A stretch of 64,000 nucleotides of DNA from an uncultured Prochlorococcus sp. (GCA_902590355.1 CACIWI010000002.1:25695-89694); one strand, 5' to 3'; shown: positions 34,124-43,088, numbered from the stretch's first letter. The notes: generated by a model not told the origin, from the sequence alone. A program made the numbers and translations.

Positions 34124-34414
34124 TTGGCTGTAGATCGAGAACTTTTAAAAGAAGTTACCCAAGAACTTTGGAATACCGTAAAAAAACTAAGACCTGAAAT
34201 AGATCGGCAAACTCGACTTCAATTAGTTTTAAAGGCTTTATTAACTATTGGAGATTTACCAGATCAAATGCAAGCTGCCATGGTAGTAGGTGTTTGCGCA
34301 GAAATGGATAAAAGTGATGTTGATAATATTGAAACTAATTCACAAACTAAAGATTCAAGCGGAGTTGATACTTCTACAGGCAGAAAAGTAGTTAGAAGAA
34401 GTTCAGCTAAATAA
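34124..34414 (+). CDS. Conserved-type hypothetical protein, 96 aa
   Basis: TTG start at 34124. The first 65 residues are a compact helical domain (DRELLKEVTQELWNTVKKL, then LVLKALLTIGDLPDQM); the last 30 are Ser/Thr/Asp-rich and end in a basic RKVVRRSSAK. I recognise it only as a protein kept in marine picocyanobacteria. Converges with the gene at 34426. Confidence 0.7.
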   Translation: MAVDRELLKEVTQELWNTVKKLRPEIDRQTRLQLVLKALLTIGDLPDQMQAAMVVGVCAEMDKSDVDNIETNSQTKDSSGVDTSTGRKVVRRSSAK

Positions 34415-34425
34415 ACCTTAAACGA

Positions 34426-34629
34426 TCATCCTTTAATTTTCTTTGATTCGTTTTTATTAAGTCTATTGAATAGGTAATATGAAATTACAAGTAAGAGAGG
34501 AACGAATATTGAATGTAAAGTCATCATTAATTCTGTTTGGCCCATTCCTATAAGATTTGACTCGTTTGGAAGTTGTTCTGACCAAGTGCCAACTAAATGC
34601 CAAGCTTGAGGAATTGATAAGAAAAACAT
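34426..34629 (-). CDS. Small membrane protein, 67 aa
   Basis: One amphipathic segment with HLVGTWSEQLPNESN, and one clear membrane helix (IFVPLLLVISYYLF) before a basic tail LNKNESKKIKG. No family recognised. Confidence 0.6.
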   Translation of the reverse strand: MFFLSIPQAWHLVGTWSEQLPNESNLIGMGQTELMMTLHSIFVPLLLVISYYLFNRLNKNESKKIKG

Positions 34630-34745
34630 ATAAGAGCTATAAGTTAAGTTTATGTTCAGGTAAAGATTATCATTATTGAAAGTTTTTGCTTTCTTTATTG
34701 TTATTTCTTAACTAAGTATTTGTAGAGTTTTAAAAAGAACTTGAT

Positions 34746-36275
34746 TCATAAATTTATTTTCTTAAGAAGAGTTTTAAATTCTTTTTTACCAATAATTTGC
34801 TCAGCTGCGTAAGCGCCACTTGCTGAAACAGCAGGAATTCCAATACCTGGAAATGTACTTGCACCGCAAGTAAATAAATTTTTCACTGGAGTTTTGCAGC
34901 CTGGGAAAAGACCTTTTGCTGCAGATAATGCAGGGCCGTAACTACCGCAATAGGTATTGGTAAATTTTTTATGAGTGATTGGGGTTCCTAGCATCTTTAA
35001 ATCAATCCTTTTATCTATATCAGGGATGAATTTTCGCACTGCATTAAGGAATATTGAACATCTTTCTTCTTTCAAATTTCTATATTCTAATTCCTTTGGA
35101 TTTAGGTTTTCCCAAATTTCCCAAGGTTCATTTGCGGGAGTATATCCATGAAGAACATGTTTTCCTTCAGGGGCCATATTTTTATCTAAAACAGATGGGA
35201 TTGAAAATACAGCTATATTTCTTTCTGCGGTTATACCTTTTTCCCAATCATCAACATGTATCGCATGTATTGGCAAATTTTCAAGACCATCAGCATCAAA
35301 ACCTAGATGTATATGAAGGAAAGAATCACATTTATTAGGGTTCAAAACTTTTGTATTCCATCTTTTTGAAATTTCATTTGGAATTAACTTTTTTAAATTC
35401 CAAACATCAGTGTTGGTGACAACAGACTCACAACTATAACTAGAACCATTATTAAGAGTTATACCTGTAGCTAAATTTTTATTGAAGTTAATTGTCTTTA
35501 CTCTCGAAGAAAGAATTAATTCTCCTCCATTTTTTTTAAATCCATTAATTAAGGCTTTTACGATAGATTCACTACCTCCTTTGGGGTATTCAAGGTATGA
35601 ATTTGGTTCAAACCATTCGTTAAATAAAGTAGCCATTGCAGCTGTATTTGTATCATGCATTGACATACCACTTATTAAAAAGCTCAATAAATCAACCCAA
35701 TTTCTGAGAAAAGGATCCTCTAGATGATTATTTACTAAATTCCCAAAGCCTTTATTAATTTTTGGTATTTGATTGATATTAGGTAAAAATTTTGGTGTTA
35801 AATTTATTAGATCTAAGAAATTTATTGATTCGGGAGAAAAAGAGAGTAATGGTATTTCATTTATTATTTGGCTAAGAGGTTTTATTCCGGAAATAAATGA
35901 TTCCCATTCTTTAACAGATTTCTCACCTCTTAAAGTTTTAATTGTTTGTTTAAAAGGTTCTTCCCCCACATCAAGATTAAAATTGCCTTCTGGGACAATT
36001 ACTTGCCAACCTTTGTATTGAAATAGTTCAACTTCTTCATCAAGTAATTTAAGAATTTGCCCTAGGGGATTAGTTGTCGGCCATTTACCTATTCCACTCC
36101 ACAAGGAAGGACCTGATTCGAAAGTGTAACCATTTCTTTTGAAACTGTGGGCAACACCACCTGGCTGCCTATGAGCTTCACATATAAGTACTTTTTTGCC
36201 TGATAAACCGAGAATCGAACCACAACATAATCCACCTATTCCACTACCCACTATTACAACATCGTACTTTTCCAT
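34746..36275 (-). CDS. crtH: CrtISO-type carotenoid isomerase (FAD-dependent)
   Basis: Cis-trans isomerase that converts poly-cis-lycopene to all-trans-lycopene in the carotenoid pathway. 509 residues: N-terminal dinucleotide motif VVIVGSGIGGLCCGS, the ADAR-like HRQPGGVAHSFKRNGYTFESGPS region (about 36-58) and a C-terminal FTCGASTFPGIGIPAVSASG. These fit the CrtISO/CRTH branch of the phytoene desaturase superfamily; a CrtO-type ketolase is the alternative but less likely in Prochlorococcus. Confidence 0.82.
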   Translation of the reverse strand: MEKYDVVIVGSGIGGLCCGSILGLSGKKVLICEAHRQPGGVAHSFKRNGYTFESGPSLWSGIGKWPTTNPLGQILKLLDEEVELFQYKGWQVIVPEGNFNLDVGEEPFKQTIKTLRGEKSVKEWESFISGIKPLSQIINEIPLLSFSPESINFLDLINLTPKFLPNINQIPKINKGFGNLVNNHLEDPFLRNWVDLLSFLISGMSMHDTNTAAMATLFNEWFEPNSYLEYPKGGSESIVKALINGFKKNGGELILSSRVKTINFNKNLATGITLNNGSSYSCESVVTNTDVWNLKKLIPNEISKRWNTKVLNPNKCDSFLHIHLGFDADGLENLPIHAIHVDDWEKGITAERNIAVFSIPSVLDKNMAPEGKHVLHGYTPANEPWEIWENLNPKELEYRNLKEERCSIFLNAVRKFIPDIDKRIDLKMLGTPITHKKFTNTYCGSYGPALSAAKGLFPGCKTPVKNLFTCGASTFPGIGIPAVSASGAYAAEQIIGKKEFKTLLKKINL

Positions 36276-36314
36276 TAAATATTCACTTTACTCTTCTCGC
36301 GAAACTAACTAGTT

Positions 36315-36425
36315 TTAGACAAATGTATTAGTTGAAGTTGTAATACTTAGTACAACAGCTAAGAAAAATATGTAAGGGACTGCTTTAAGAGGGATATATC
36401 CCTGACTTTTAGAAATAAAATCCAT
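36315..36425 (-). CDS. 36-aa single-helix membrane peptide
   Basis: MDFISKSQGYIPLKAVPYIF leads into one helix (FFLAVVLSITT). Upstream of the carotenoid isomerase on the same strand by 40 nt, so it may share its transcript. Family not recognised. Confidence 0.55.
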   Translation of the reverse strand: MDFISKSQGYIPLKAVPYIFFLAVVLSITTSTNTFV

Positions 36426-36597
36426 TAATTTAGTTACTTTATGTAAACATAATAACGAGATCTTGTTCCTTATGTGTGCCATAAAATTATTTTTTTGGAA
36501 ATATTTTGAAATAAAGAAATCTTTTTGGAGATATTTTTAACAAAGAACATTTTTTATAGAGTTATCTTAGTATTTGATTCTTAGATTAAAATCTATT

Positions 36598-37083
36598 ATG
36601 AAACAATTTCCTGATATTAATGAGATAAAACTATTAGAAAAAAATTCCCAAAAAAATGGTAGCGGAATTGCATATGAGGAATTGTTAGGAATATGGAAGT
36701 TTAAGTATGTATGGGGAAAGGAGTCAGGTGAAATCAAAAATATACCCAGTTCCATTCTCCAAGTATTGTCGGCAAGACTCGAACTGAAAAGTAAAAATAA
36801 AGAGGATCAAATAAATTATGAAATAAAAAATTCAATTAATTTCGGATTATTAAATATCACTTTTATAGGCAACGCAGAATTAAAAGGGATTAGACCTTTA
36901 TTGGCTTTCTATTTTGAAGAATTAAAAATTAGTATTAGTAGTTTTCCTATATTTAATAAGGAATTAAAAAAACCAGAAGATAAAAGAATGCCTTTTTTCT
37001 CACTTGTAGGAATTAGTACTAAAGATAATTGGTTGTGTGCTCGAGGCAGAGGCGGAGGGCTGGCAATATGGGTTAAGTCTTAA
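36598..37083 (+). CDS. Hypothetical protein with weak fibrillin/PAP-like features, 161 aa
   Basis: ATG at 36598 chosen over a TTG at 36574. LLGIWKFKYVWGKE near residue 28 and the C-terminal WLCARGRGGGLAIWVKS echo the lipocalin-like opening and the RxRGxxGxxxVL ending of plastid-lipid-associated (fibrillin) proteins. Similarity is by eye and weak. Beta-rich, soluble. Ends 1 nt before the convergent Nif11-like gene. Confidence 0.6.
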   Translation: MKQFPDINEIKLLEKNSQKNGSGIAYEELLGIWKFKYVWGKESGEIKNIPSSILQVLSARLELKSKNKEDQINYEIKNSINFGLLNITFIGNAELKGIRPLLAFYFEELKISISSFPIFNKELKKPEDKRMPFFSLVGISTKDNWLCARGRGGGLAIWVKS

Positions 37084-37084
37084 T

Positions 37085-37300
37085 TTAGTGGTATTCTCCT
37101 GGATGATCTACCTTTCTTACGGTAACTTTATCAACTTTTTGTCCATTAAATCTTAAGAGATCATCTCCTGAAAAGTCATAACCTAAGCGTTGACCTATTA
37201 TGGCTACATCATCTGCTGTAGAGGATGTAGTAACCTGCTTTTTTAATTCTTCATCAGATTGCATCTTAATTAAAAATTTTCTTATTTCAGAAAAACTCAT
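37085..37300 (-). CDS. Nif11-like small protein
   Basis: 71 residues. The first 50 fit the Nif11 domain: MSFSEIRKFLIKMQSDEELK, then a VAIIGQRLGYDFSGDDLL helix pair. Elsewhere Nif11 domains serve as leader peptides for lanthipeptide or cyclodehydratase maturation, but the C-terminus here (KVDKVTVRKVDHPGEYH) has no Gly-Gly cut site, Cys or rich Ser/Thr core, and no modification enzyme is nearby. A stand-alone Nif11 protein of unknown role. Confidence 0.8.
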   Translation of the reverse strand: MSFSEIRKFLIKMQSDEELKKQVTTSSTADDVAIIGQRLGYDFSGDDLLRFNGQKVDKVTVRKVDHPGEYH

Positions 37301-37391
37301 TACTAGAATTTGATTGATTGATGTTAAAGAAATTTATAAAATCTTTTTCTTAGCAAGAACAAGATAAATAGATAATCATTATACTATTTTT

Positions 37392-37709
37392 ATGACTTAC
37401 TTATTCCTATATATAGTTGGCATAATTTTAATATGGTGGATATATCGTGTCGGTTGGCTTGAGGCGCTCAAAACAGTAGTTAAAGTTATAGTCCCTTCAG
37501 CGCTTATTATTTTATTTAACATAAAAGCCGGAAGATTACTTTTTAAAAGTCCTGTAGTCGGATTATTAAGCGCTTTGCCTACCTCTATTTTTATTTTTAG
37601 AGGTTCATTACCTTTAGTTAGTTATATAAATAACTGGATTGAAAATAAAATAAATAATTATGATGATTCGGAAGTTATAGATACTGATTCTGTGCCTTTA
37701 GATGATTAA
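37392..37709 (+). CDS. Membrane hypothetical protein, 105 aa
   Basis: Two to three hydrophobic segments (FLYIVGIILIWWIY; VIVPSALIILF; VVGLLSALPTSIFIF) and an acidic C-terminus ending DTDSVPLDD. No known family. Ends 1 nt before the convergent gene at 37711. Confidence 0.7.
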   Translation: MTYLFLYIVGIILIWWIYRVGWLEALKTVVKVIVPSALIILFNIKAGRLLFKSPVVGLLSALPTSIFIFRGSLPLVSYINNWIENKINNYDDSEVIDTDSVPLDD

Positions 37710-37710
37710 T

Positions 37711-38103
37711 TTAATCAAATCCAAGAAATAATTCTTTGTGTACAACAAGAACATCAAATAAAGTTGTTCCATGAATAGGACTTAATGGGATTTTGTCTAT
37801 ATTTAATGCTTCTGCGCAAATTAAATGAGCATCCCATTTTGTATTGTGATCACTTATTTCGATTGACCACTCAATTACTTTTTTGAAATGATCTGGCATC
37901 TCCGAACCAATTTTTCTGCAAATTTGACATAGAACTGACAAAAGAGGAGGTTTTGATGGCCTTTTTAAATCTTTAATAAGACTAGGTTGTGTAAAAACAC
38001 TTGTATAGCGGATGTAGTCTATCAATTCATATTCTTCTTTAGTAAGAGCTGCTTTATCTAATGCTCTTTCAAATTCGTCTATGGGGGTTATGGGCCTATC
38101 CAA
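37711..38103 (-). CDS. Conserved-type hypothetical protein, 130 aa
   Basis: Soluble and helical. Begins MDRPITPIDEFERALDKAAL; middle LLSVLCQICRKIGSEM carries two close cysteines. Starts 4 nt after tatA ends, so probably co-transcribed with it. Function unknown. Confidence 0.7.
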   Translation of the reverse strand: MDRPITPIDEFERALDKAALTKEEYELIDYIRYTSVFTQPSLIKDLKRPSKPPLLSVLCQICRKIGSEMPDHFKKVIEWSIEISDHNTKWDAHLICAEALNIDKIPLSPIHGTTLFDVLVVHKELFLGFD

Positions 38104-38107
38104 GATA

Positions 38108-38368
38108 TTATTTTTTGCTGTTTTCTGAATCTATTTTTTCTTGATTAATTTCATTGGTTTGATTGCTTTCTATAGATTTAGGAGATTCATCTTCTTCGTT
38201 CATAACTTGGTCGATTTCATTTTGAAATTCATTCGATGCTTTTTTAAGACTTTTCAAAGTTTTACCAAGCTGTTTCCCTAATTCTGGAAGCTTTTTTGGA
38301 CCAAAAATTAAAAGAGCTAAGATAAGTATTACAGTAACTTCAGGCAAACCTACACCAAAAATATTCAT
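38108..38368 (-). CDS. tatA: Sec-independent translocase protein TatA/E
   Basis: Pore component of the twin-arginine pathway exporting folded proteins. 86 residues: GLPEVTVILILALLIFGPKKLPELGK is the classic Tat A/B hinge (helix, FGP, amphipathic helix), followed by an acidic soluble tail. TatC is not in the window. Confidence 0.94.
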   Translation of the reverse strand: MNIFGVGLPEVTVILILALLIFGPKKLPELGKQLGKTLKSLKKASNEFQNEIDQVMNEEDESPKSIESNQTNEINQEKIDSENSKK

Positions 38369-38458
38369 AACTGATAACTATTTAACTAATTAGGAAATCT
38401 ACTATTAAATATAGTCAAATCATGTGAAAATTTCATTCTCGGAAGAGCTTTTTTAATA

Positions 38459-38596
38459 TTAAAAAATTTTGAAAAATATTATTGTTATTAATACTCCTTT
38501 AAAGAAAACTAACCAAAGTAATTGATAATCACTCAATTTGAATTTTTTTTGGTACCAATTTATAAGAGTTTTATGTTTGTCTATTAATTTTCTCAT
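38459..38596 (-). CDS. 45-aa membrane peptide
   Basis: Basic N-terminal half (MRKLIDKHKTLINWYQKKFK) then YQLLWLVFFKGVLITIIFF as one helix. The shape is that of a small tail-anchored protein. No family recognised. Confidence 0.5.
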   Translation of the reverse strand: MRKLIDKHKTLINWYQKKFKLSDYQLLWLVFFKGVLITIIFFKIF

Positions 38597-38757
38597 TTTC
38601 ACCGAGATAATTTATTACTATCACTTATTTTATCTTAATTTCTTTTATTATTATTTATAGAAATCCTACATTCAATCCATAATAGATTATTCTATTAGAT
38701 TTTAATCTTTTCTAAATTATTGAAACTATTCACTAAATATCTTCCTTCTTAAAAAAA

Positions 38758-38991
38758 ATGAAGTACTTATTTGTTGTTTTTTATCTATTCTTTATAATTT
38801 ATCCAGCTGAAGCCGTTACCACAAAAATGTTTAAAGTATTGGATACGTGTGCAAGATATCGACTCGGTGAGATTAATGCTAATGAGGCTATAGAAAAACT
38901 AAAATTAAAAAATTCTTCCATTAGTCAGCCAAAGGATCTAGTAAAAAAATATTGCTCAGTATTTACTCCAAATGAAAAAATTGAATTTTAA
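38758..38991 (+). CDS. Small exported hypothetical protein, 77 aa
   Basis: Signal peptide (MKYLFVVFYLFFIIYPAEA, cut likely after AEA at 19). Mature part of 58 residues with two cysteines (in DTCARYRLG and KYCSVF) that may form a disulfide. Function unknown. Confidence 0.7.
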   Translation: MKYLFVVFYLFFIIYPAEAVTTKMFKVLDTCARYRLGEINANEAIEKLKLKNSSISQPKDLVKKYCSVFTPNEKIEF

Positions 38992-39007
38992 ATTTAGCAC
39001 TATATAT

Positions 39008-39142
39008 TTAATTATTCTTTTTTGAATAATCTTTAGCTTTGCTTCTTATTTCTTTAACTTTTTTATAATTAGTTATTTTTAAATTAAAAATAACTCCCAA
39101 AAAAAGAATAAGAAATAAAAAAATATAAATTATTAATTCCAT
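39008..39142 (-). CDS. 44-aa membrane peptide
   Basis: MELIIYIFLFLILFLGVIF forms a membrane helix at the N-terminus, followed by a basic cytosolic tail (KKVKEIRSKAKDYSKKNN). No family recognised; strand choice rests on the absence of a comparable plus-strand frame. Confidence 0.5.
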   Translation of the reverse strand: MELIIYIFLFLILFLGVIFNLKITNYKKVKEIRSKAKDYSKKNN

Positions 39143-39306
39143 ATTATTGAATTAATAAATTTACCATAGTTAAATTCACCCTAGTTTATTTCAACAATTT
39201 TTTAGTATCTTATAAAACAAAAAAACTGACTTTAATATCAGTTATTTACTTCAAGGCCACAAAAAAAACATATTAACCCCTAATATGGAATTTTATAAGA
39301 ATTATT

Positions 39307-39756
39307 GTGCAGATTGGAGATAAAATTCCAGAATTTTCTTTACTGGATCAAAATGGAGTTAAAAGATCAAATAAGGGTTTAAAAAATCCCCTTGTTTTGT
39401 TTTTTTATCCAAAAGATGATACGCCGGGTTGCACTATAGAAGTTTGCGGATTTAGAGATAAATATGACTTATTTAAAGTATTAGGCGCACAAGTTTGGGG
39501 AGTAAGTAATGGAAGTACCTCAAGTCATTTGGCATTTGCTAATAAAAATAAATTACAGTATCCATTACTTTGTGATACGAATGACTCTCTTAGGAAAACT
39601 TTTAAAGTTCCTAAAGTATTAGGTTTTATGGATGGTAGGGTAACTTACGTTATTGATCGCAAAGGGACAGTTAGGCATATTTTTAGAGATTTATTAAATG
39701 GTCCTGAACACATTAAAGAGGCTATTAGAGTACTTAAGGAAATTCAAAATCAATAA
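39307..39756 (+). CDS. bcp: Peroxiredoxin, PrxQ/BCP type
   Basis: Thioredoxin-dependent peroxide reductase. 149 residues from GTG 39307. Active site PKDDTPGCTIEVCGFRDKY carries the peroxidatic and resolving cysteines five residues apart, the PrxQ hallmark; later VTYVIDRKGTVRHIF is typical. Protects against photosynthetic peroxide. Confidence 0.95.
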   Translation: MQIGDKIPEFSLLDQNGVKRSNKGLKNPLVLFFYPKDDTPGCTIEVCGFRDKYDLFKVLGAQVWGVSNGSTSSHLAFANKNKLQYPLLCDTNDSLRKTFKVPKVLGFMDGRVTYVIDRKGTVRHIFRDLLNGPEHIKEAIRVLKEIQNQ

Positions 39757-39819
39757 ATTATTCAAAGAATTTTAGATTAATAAGTTTTGTTTTATTATAG
39801 TTTCAGCTTTTTTAACTAT

Positions 39820-40092
39820 ATGAAGAAAATAGGAATGCAGGCTGTTGATCTTGCTATTCAAAATGGAGTGGATCTTGACGGTACTCCAATCCCTCAAAAA
39901 ATGCTTGATCTATACAATAGAATTATGGATGAGGAGAATAAAAGAAAAAGGAGTGGTGTTAAAAAATCAATGAGAAATAGATGCGTCAAAACGGGTTCTA
40001 AGCATTTTGATAAAGAAACATTGAATCAATTATTAATAGACTCGGGATGGGAAGGTCTCAAAGAAAAAGAAATTTTGTTTTTTTATAACTAA
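39820..40092 (+). CDS. Conserved-type hypothetical protein, 90 aa
   Basis: ATG at 39820 chosen, as the TTG at 39787 would add an unlikely aromatic stretch. Soluble: GMQAVDLAIQNGVDLDGTPI, a basic linker RKRSGVKKSMRNRC and a C-terminal helix ending LLIDSGWEGLKEKE. No family recognised. Confidence 0.65.
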   Translation: MKKIGMQAVDLAIQNGVDLDGTPIPQKMLDLYNRIMDEENKRKRSGVKKSMRNRCVKTGSKHFDKETLNQLLIDSGWEGLKEKEILFFYN

Positions 40093-40191
40093 AAATTTTT
40101 AAATTATCTTGCAATTTATATATGGTAATTTTTACTTAAATTAAAAAAATTGAGAACTAACAAAGTAATTATTTAGATCTAATTTTTTAAA

Positions 40192-40536
40192 TTATTTAAA
40201 CCATCCTTTTTTGTTGGAGGATATTATTTTCTCTTTTTCAGCTTTTGTTTTATTACTTGCTTTTTTGAAAGCCAAGTTGGCTTCGATAACTGTAACTATT
40301 GATATGAAAAAAAGACCAGAAATCCCAATTATTTGTTCATTTTGAGAAGGTTCTGAATCACCTTGTAAAAAAATACCTATAGCGAACCATGCGGTACTAG
40401 CAGTGATGGTAAAAAAATAGGGTTTCCATCTTCTTTGATATAAGTAACCTGATCCTAAACCAGGAAGAAAATTCAAAAAAGAAGCTACCCATCCTTTTGA
40501 AGATGCAAGTATTTCGTCTCTTGAGGGGTAAGACAT
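40192..40536 (-). CDS. Small membrane protein, 114 aa
   Basis: Segment FLNFLPGLGSGYLYQRRWKP is reminiscent of TM2-type proteins, followed by three hydrophobic helices between about 43 and 92 and a Lys-rich end. The preceding 34-residue ORF ends 5 nt upstream on the same strand. Confidence 0.7.
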   Translation of the reverse strand: MSYPSRDEILASSKGWVASFLNFLPGLGSGYLYQRRWKPYFFTITASTAWFAIGIFLQGDSEPSQNEQIIGISGLFFISIVTVIEANLAFKKASNKTKAEKEKIISSNKKGWFK

Positions 40537-40541
40537 TTATG

Positions 40542-40646
40542 TTAGGTATTTATTAAATGTGAATTTATATAAGCAAAAGATATTGCTGCACAAATTACCC
40601 AACTAAAGGGTAAGAACATTCTTATTTTTTCTTTATTGTTATTCAT
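40542..40646 (-). CDS. 34-aa membrane peptide
   Basis: Basic start MNNNKEKIRMFLPF, then a helix WVICAAISFAYI. Stop lies 5 nt before the start of the 114-aa gene, suggesting one transcript. No family recognised. Confidence 0.5.
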   Translation of the reverse strand: MNNNKEKIRMFLPFSWVICAAISFAYINSHLINT

Positions 40647-40715
40647 GAGTTTATTATGGAAAATATTTTTAAAATCTGTGGATTTAATAGATACCTTAAA
40701 ATCAGAAGAATTAAA

Positions 40716-40738
40716 AAAGACGGTTTTTAACCGTCTTT
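40716..40738 (-). terminator. Rho-independent terminator after the 40766 gene
   Basis: Perfect 10-bp stem AAAGACGGTT/AACCGTCTTT with a 3-nt loop and a T6 run on the minus strand, 28 nt past the stop of the gene at 40766. Confidence 0.85.
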
Positions 40739-40765
40739 GAAAAAAGTAATTTCTCTAAAAATAAA

Positions 40766-41140
40766 TTATTTATCTTTTGAGACTGAGAGTACTTTAAGTT
40801 GTTTTTTTACTTCTTTTTCTCTCTCTTCAAGATGTTTTAGTTGAGCTTTAAAAGCATCTTCAAGTCTTACTTTTTGTGTTGTAATTTCATCAAGCTCTTC
40901 TTGATGTTGGTTTTTCTTTAACTCCTTCATTTCACTATCGGAAATAACATATACAGGGCGATATGAAGGTGTTTCAAAAAGAAGATCAAACATTGAATAC
41001 ATAAGTGACCTTTGAATTAGTACAAATTCAATATCTGATAATTCTTTGGAATATGAAAGGATAAATACCGAAGATATTGATACGGCAAATACACCGAATT
41101 TCGGTTTACATAACATAACCGCCCAGTATTTACCGATCAA
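40766..41140 (-). CDS. Hypothetical protein with C-terminal coiled coil, 124 aa
   Basis: N-terminal half is mildly hydrophobic (VFAVSISSVFILSYS, then SLMYSMFDLLFETPSYRPVY); residues 68-118 are a long charged coiled coil (ELKKNQHQEELDEI to REKEVKKQLK). Followed by a strong terminator. Function unknown. Confidence 0.75.
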   Translation of the reverse strand: MIGKYWAVMLCKPKFGVFAVSISSVFILSYSKELSDIEFVLIQRSLMYSMFDLLFETPSYRPVYVISDSEMKELKKNQHQEELDEITTQKVRLEDAFKAQLKHLEEREKEVKKQLKVLSVSKDK

Positions 41141-41206
41141 ATTTTAAGGTATGTTTTAAAGTATTAAGGAGATGATTCTAAAAATTTAAATCAAAAAGAA
41201 CTAAAA

Positions 41207-41635
41207 ATGGATTTAAAAATTACTAAAACATTAGTAATCCCATCCAACGAAATTAAATGGCGATTTTCCAGATCCTCCGGTCCTGGAGGGCAAAATGTAA
41301 ATAAAATTGAAAGCAGAGTAGAGATTATTTTTGATTTAGAAGATTCCAAAGTATTAAATGATTATCAGAAAGAAATTCTTAAAAGAAACTTGAAAAACAA
41401 ATTAGTAAATAATAGCTTGCGTTTAGCCGTTCAAGAACATAGAAATCAATTATTAAATAGGCAGCTAGCTTTAATGAAATTTAGTTCAATCATAAAAAAT
41501 GCTTTAAATAAACCATTTAAATTAAGAAAATCTACACAACCTACTAAAGCATCACAAAAGAAAAGAGTTGAGGTTAAGAAAAAACGCGGCGAATTGAAAA
41601 AAAGTCGACAAAAAGAAAAAATATATCAAATATGA
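41207..41635 (+). CDS. arfB: Peptidyl-tRNA hydrolase ArfB (ribosome rescue)
   Basis: Rescues stalled ribosomes by hydrolysing peptidyl-tRNA. 142 residues with one RF-1 domain: FSRSSGPGGQNVNKIESRV carries the catalytic GGQ, and the C-terminal 35 residues are very basic (KKRVEVKKKRGELKKSRQ), the tail that enters the mRNA channel. It lacks the codon-recognition domains of RF1/RF2. Confidence 0.94.
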   Translation: MDLKITKTLVIPSNEIKWRFSRSSGPGGQNVNKIESRVEIIFDLEDSKVLNDYQKEILKRNLKNKLVNNSLRLAVQEHRNQLLNRQLALMKFSSIIKNALNKPFKLRKSTQPTKASQKKRVEVKKKRGELKKSRQKEKIYQI

Positions 41636-41706
41636 ATAAACTAAATAATTTTTTCCTCGAAGATTGCAATCAAAGCATGTGATAAATTTAATTTTATTTT
41701 GGTTTA

Positions 41707-41955
41707 TTGAATTCAACTAATGATTTCTGGTTAATTGACTCTAATTTTGTAGGGGTGATTCGTTTCTACAAAGATAGAGATTATTCTGATAAATCTATTG
41801 ATTATATGTTTATTGAAGAAGGAATTATTATGGGAATTCATGGAGAAAATCCTCCATTAATGAAAACTAGAAAAAAAATTGTTATTGAAGAAGCGAGATT
41901 ATTATGGCAAAAATTGTTAAATGAAGGTTGGCAAAAAACTAATAAAAAATGGTGA
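41707..41955 (+). CDS. DUF1651-like small protein
   Basis: 82 residues from TTG. The pattern W-x-RF near the start (FVGVIRFYKD) and the end EEARLLWQKLLNEGWQKT is that of the picocyanobacterial DUF1651 family (R/EA..LW..L...GW). Function unknown. Confidence 0.72.
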   Translation: MNSTNDFWLIDSNFVGVIRFYKDRDYSDKSIDYMFIEEGIIMGIHGENPPLMKTRKKIVIEEARLLWQKLLNEGWQKTNKKW

Positions 41956-41983
41956 GGAAATTCTACAAAAAATTTTTTTAATT

Positions 41984-42148
41984 TCAGAAAATTAATGAAC
42001 CCTTAGGGTATAGCTTGGAAATTTTTTTCTGTTGCAAATATTTCTTTTTTTTGACGTCGTTTTCATATCTTCTCAACATCATTAGATAGTTTATAACTCC
42101 AAAAATTATTAAAAACACAATAAATCTTATTCCTGCATCAAAGTTCAT
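41984..42148 (-). CDS. 54-aa membrane peptide
   Basis: ATG at 42148 chosen over an upstream start. FIVFLIIFGVINYLMML is a membrane helix; RRYENDVKKKKYLQQKK follows as a basic tail. Family not recognised. Confidence 0.55.
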   Translation of the reverse strand: MNFDAGIRFIVFLIIFGVINYLMMLRRYENDVKKKKYLQQKKISKLYPKGSLIF

Positions 42149-42210
42149 ATGAATATTAAGCTTTATTTTAATCTGACAATTACTAATCAAAAATCAATCG
42201 GTATTTATAT

Positions 42211-43071
42211 CTAATTAATACGTCTAGTAAAAATCTTTTTTGATTGTACGGTATAAAAAATACATAATAAAAGTAATATTAAAATTGCACTAAAGCTTCC
42301 GATTGGGTTTGGAATATTTTGTGTAAAAGGACCTGCTAAAAAAGAAGGTGTCTTTTCTTTGAATTCTATTAATCCGTTATTTAATAAAAACCAAATGCCT
42401 ACTAGTCCTGCATGAATTCCTATGCAATTCCATAAAGAACCTTTATCTCTAATTTTTACTAATGATAGAAATATCCCAAGTAAAATAAATCCCAAGCGTA
42501 ATCCTACTATGTTCCAAAAGATCTCATTTGATAAATTATGAACGAAGCTAAAAATCATAGCTTGTAAAGCTATTGATATTTTTGTACCATATTCAAATTT
42601 CAATTCTTCTAGTAACCAGCCTCTAAAAATTATTTCCTCTGCGAATCCAACACCTAATCCCAGTAAAATAGAATTTAACAATATTATTGGCGAGAATTCA
42701 CCTATCCAAGAAATATAATTTTTTTGCAATAGTGGTACCAGAATTAGAATTATTAAAACTAAAGCAAATAAAATACCTTGAGAAAAATTGAAAAAGTTTT
42801 TCAAGAATTTGTCTTTTGTTATCCCAAGAATTATCCAAGCATTTGATTTATTTCGTTTGATATAAAACCAATATGGGAGTAAAAAGATAAAAAGTAAGAA
42901 AGTAATAATAGTACCAATTAAGGATAAATTATCTTTTTCAAAATTAAACAAATAAAGTGGCTGAGATAAAGCCCAGCCAATTCCGTAGAGAATAGGAATA
43001 AAAAATATAGTGGATAAAAATCTTGGTCTTAAAAGAAAAAAACTTCTAATTAGTATCATTAAATTTTTCAT
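42211..43071 (-). CDS. CPBP-family intramembrane metalloprotease
   Basis: 286-residue multispan protein (about seven helices). The family motifs are present: EEIIFRGWLLEEL (about 145-157), FSFVHNLSN (about 173-181) and HAGLVGIWF (about 228-236), giving the Glu-Glu/Arg and His metal ligands. Such proteases are found in bacteriocin immunity, Rce1-type CAAX processing and unknown roles. Confidence 0.9.
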   Translation of the reverse strand: MKNLMILIRSFFLLRPRFLSTIFFIPILYGIGWALSQPLYLFNFEKDNLSLIGTIITFLLFIFLLPYWFYIKRNKSNAWIILGITKDKFLKNFFNFSQGILFALVLIILILVPLLQKNYISWIGEFSPIILLNSILLGLGVGFAEEIIFRGWLLEELKFEYGTKISIALQAMIFSFVHNLSNEIFWNIVGLRLGFILLGIFLSLVKIRDKGSLWNCIGIHAGLVGIWFLLNNGLIEFKEKTPSFLAGPFTQNIPNPIGSFSAILILLLLCIFYTVQSKKIFTRRIN

Positions 43072-43088
43072 TTTAGTTTGAATATTAA

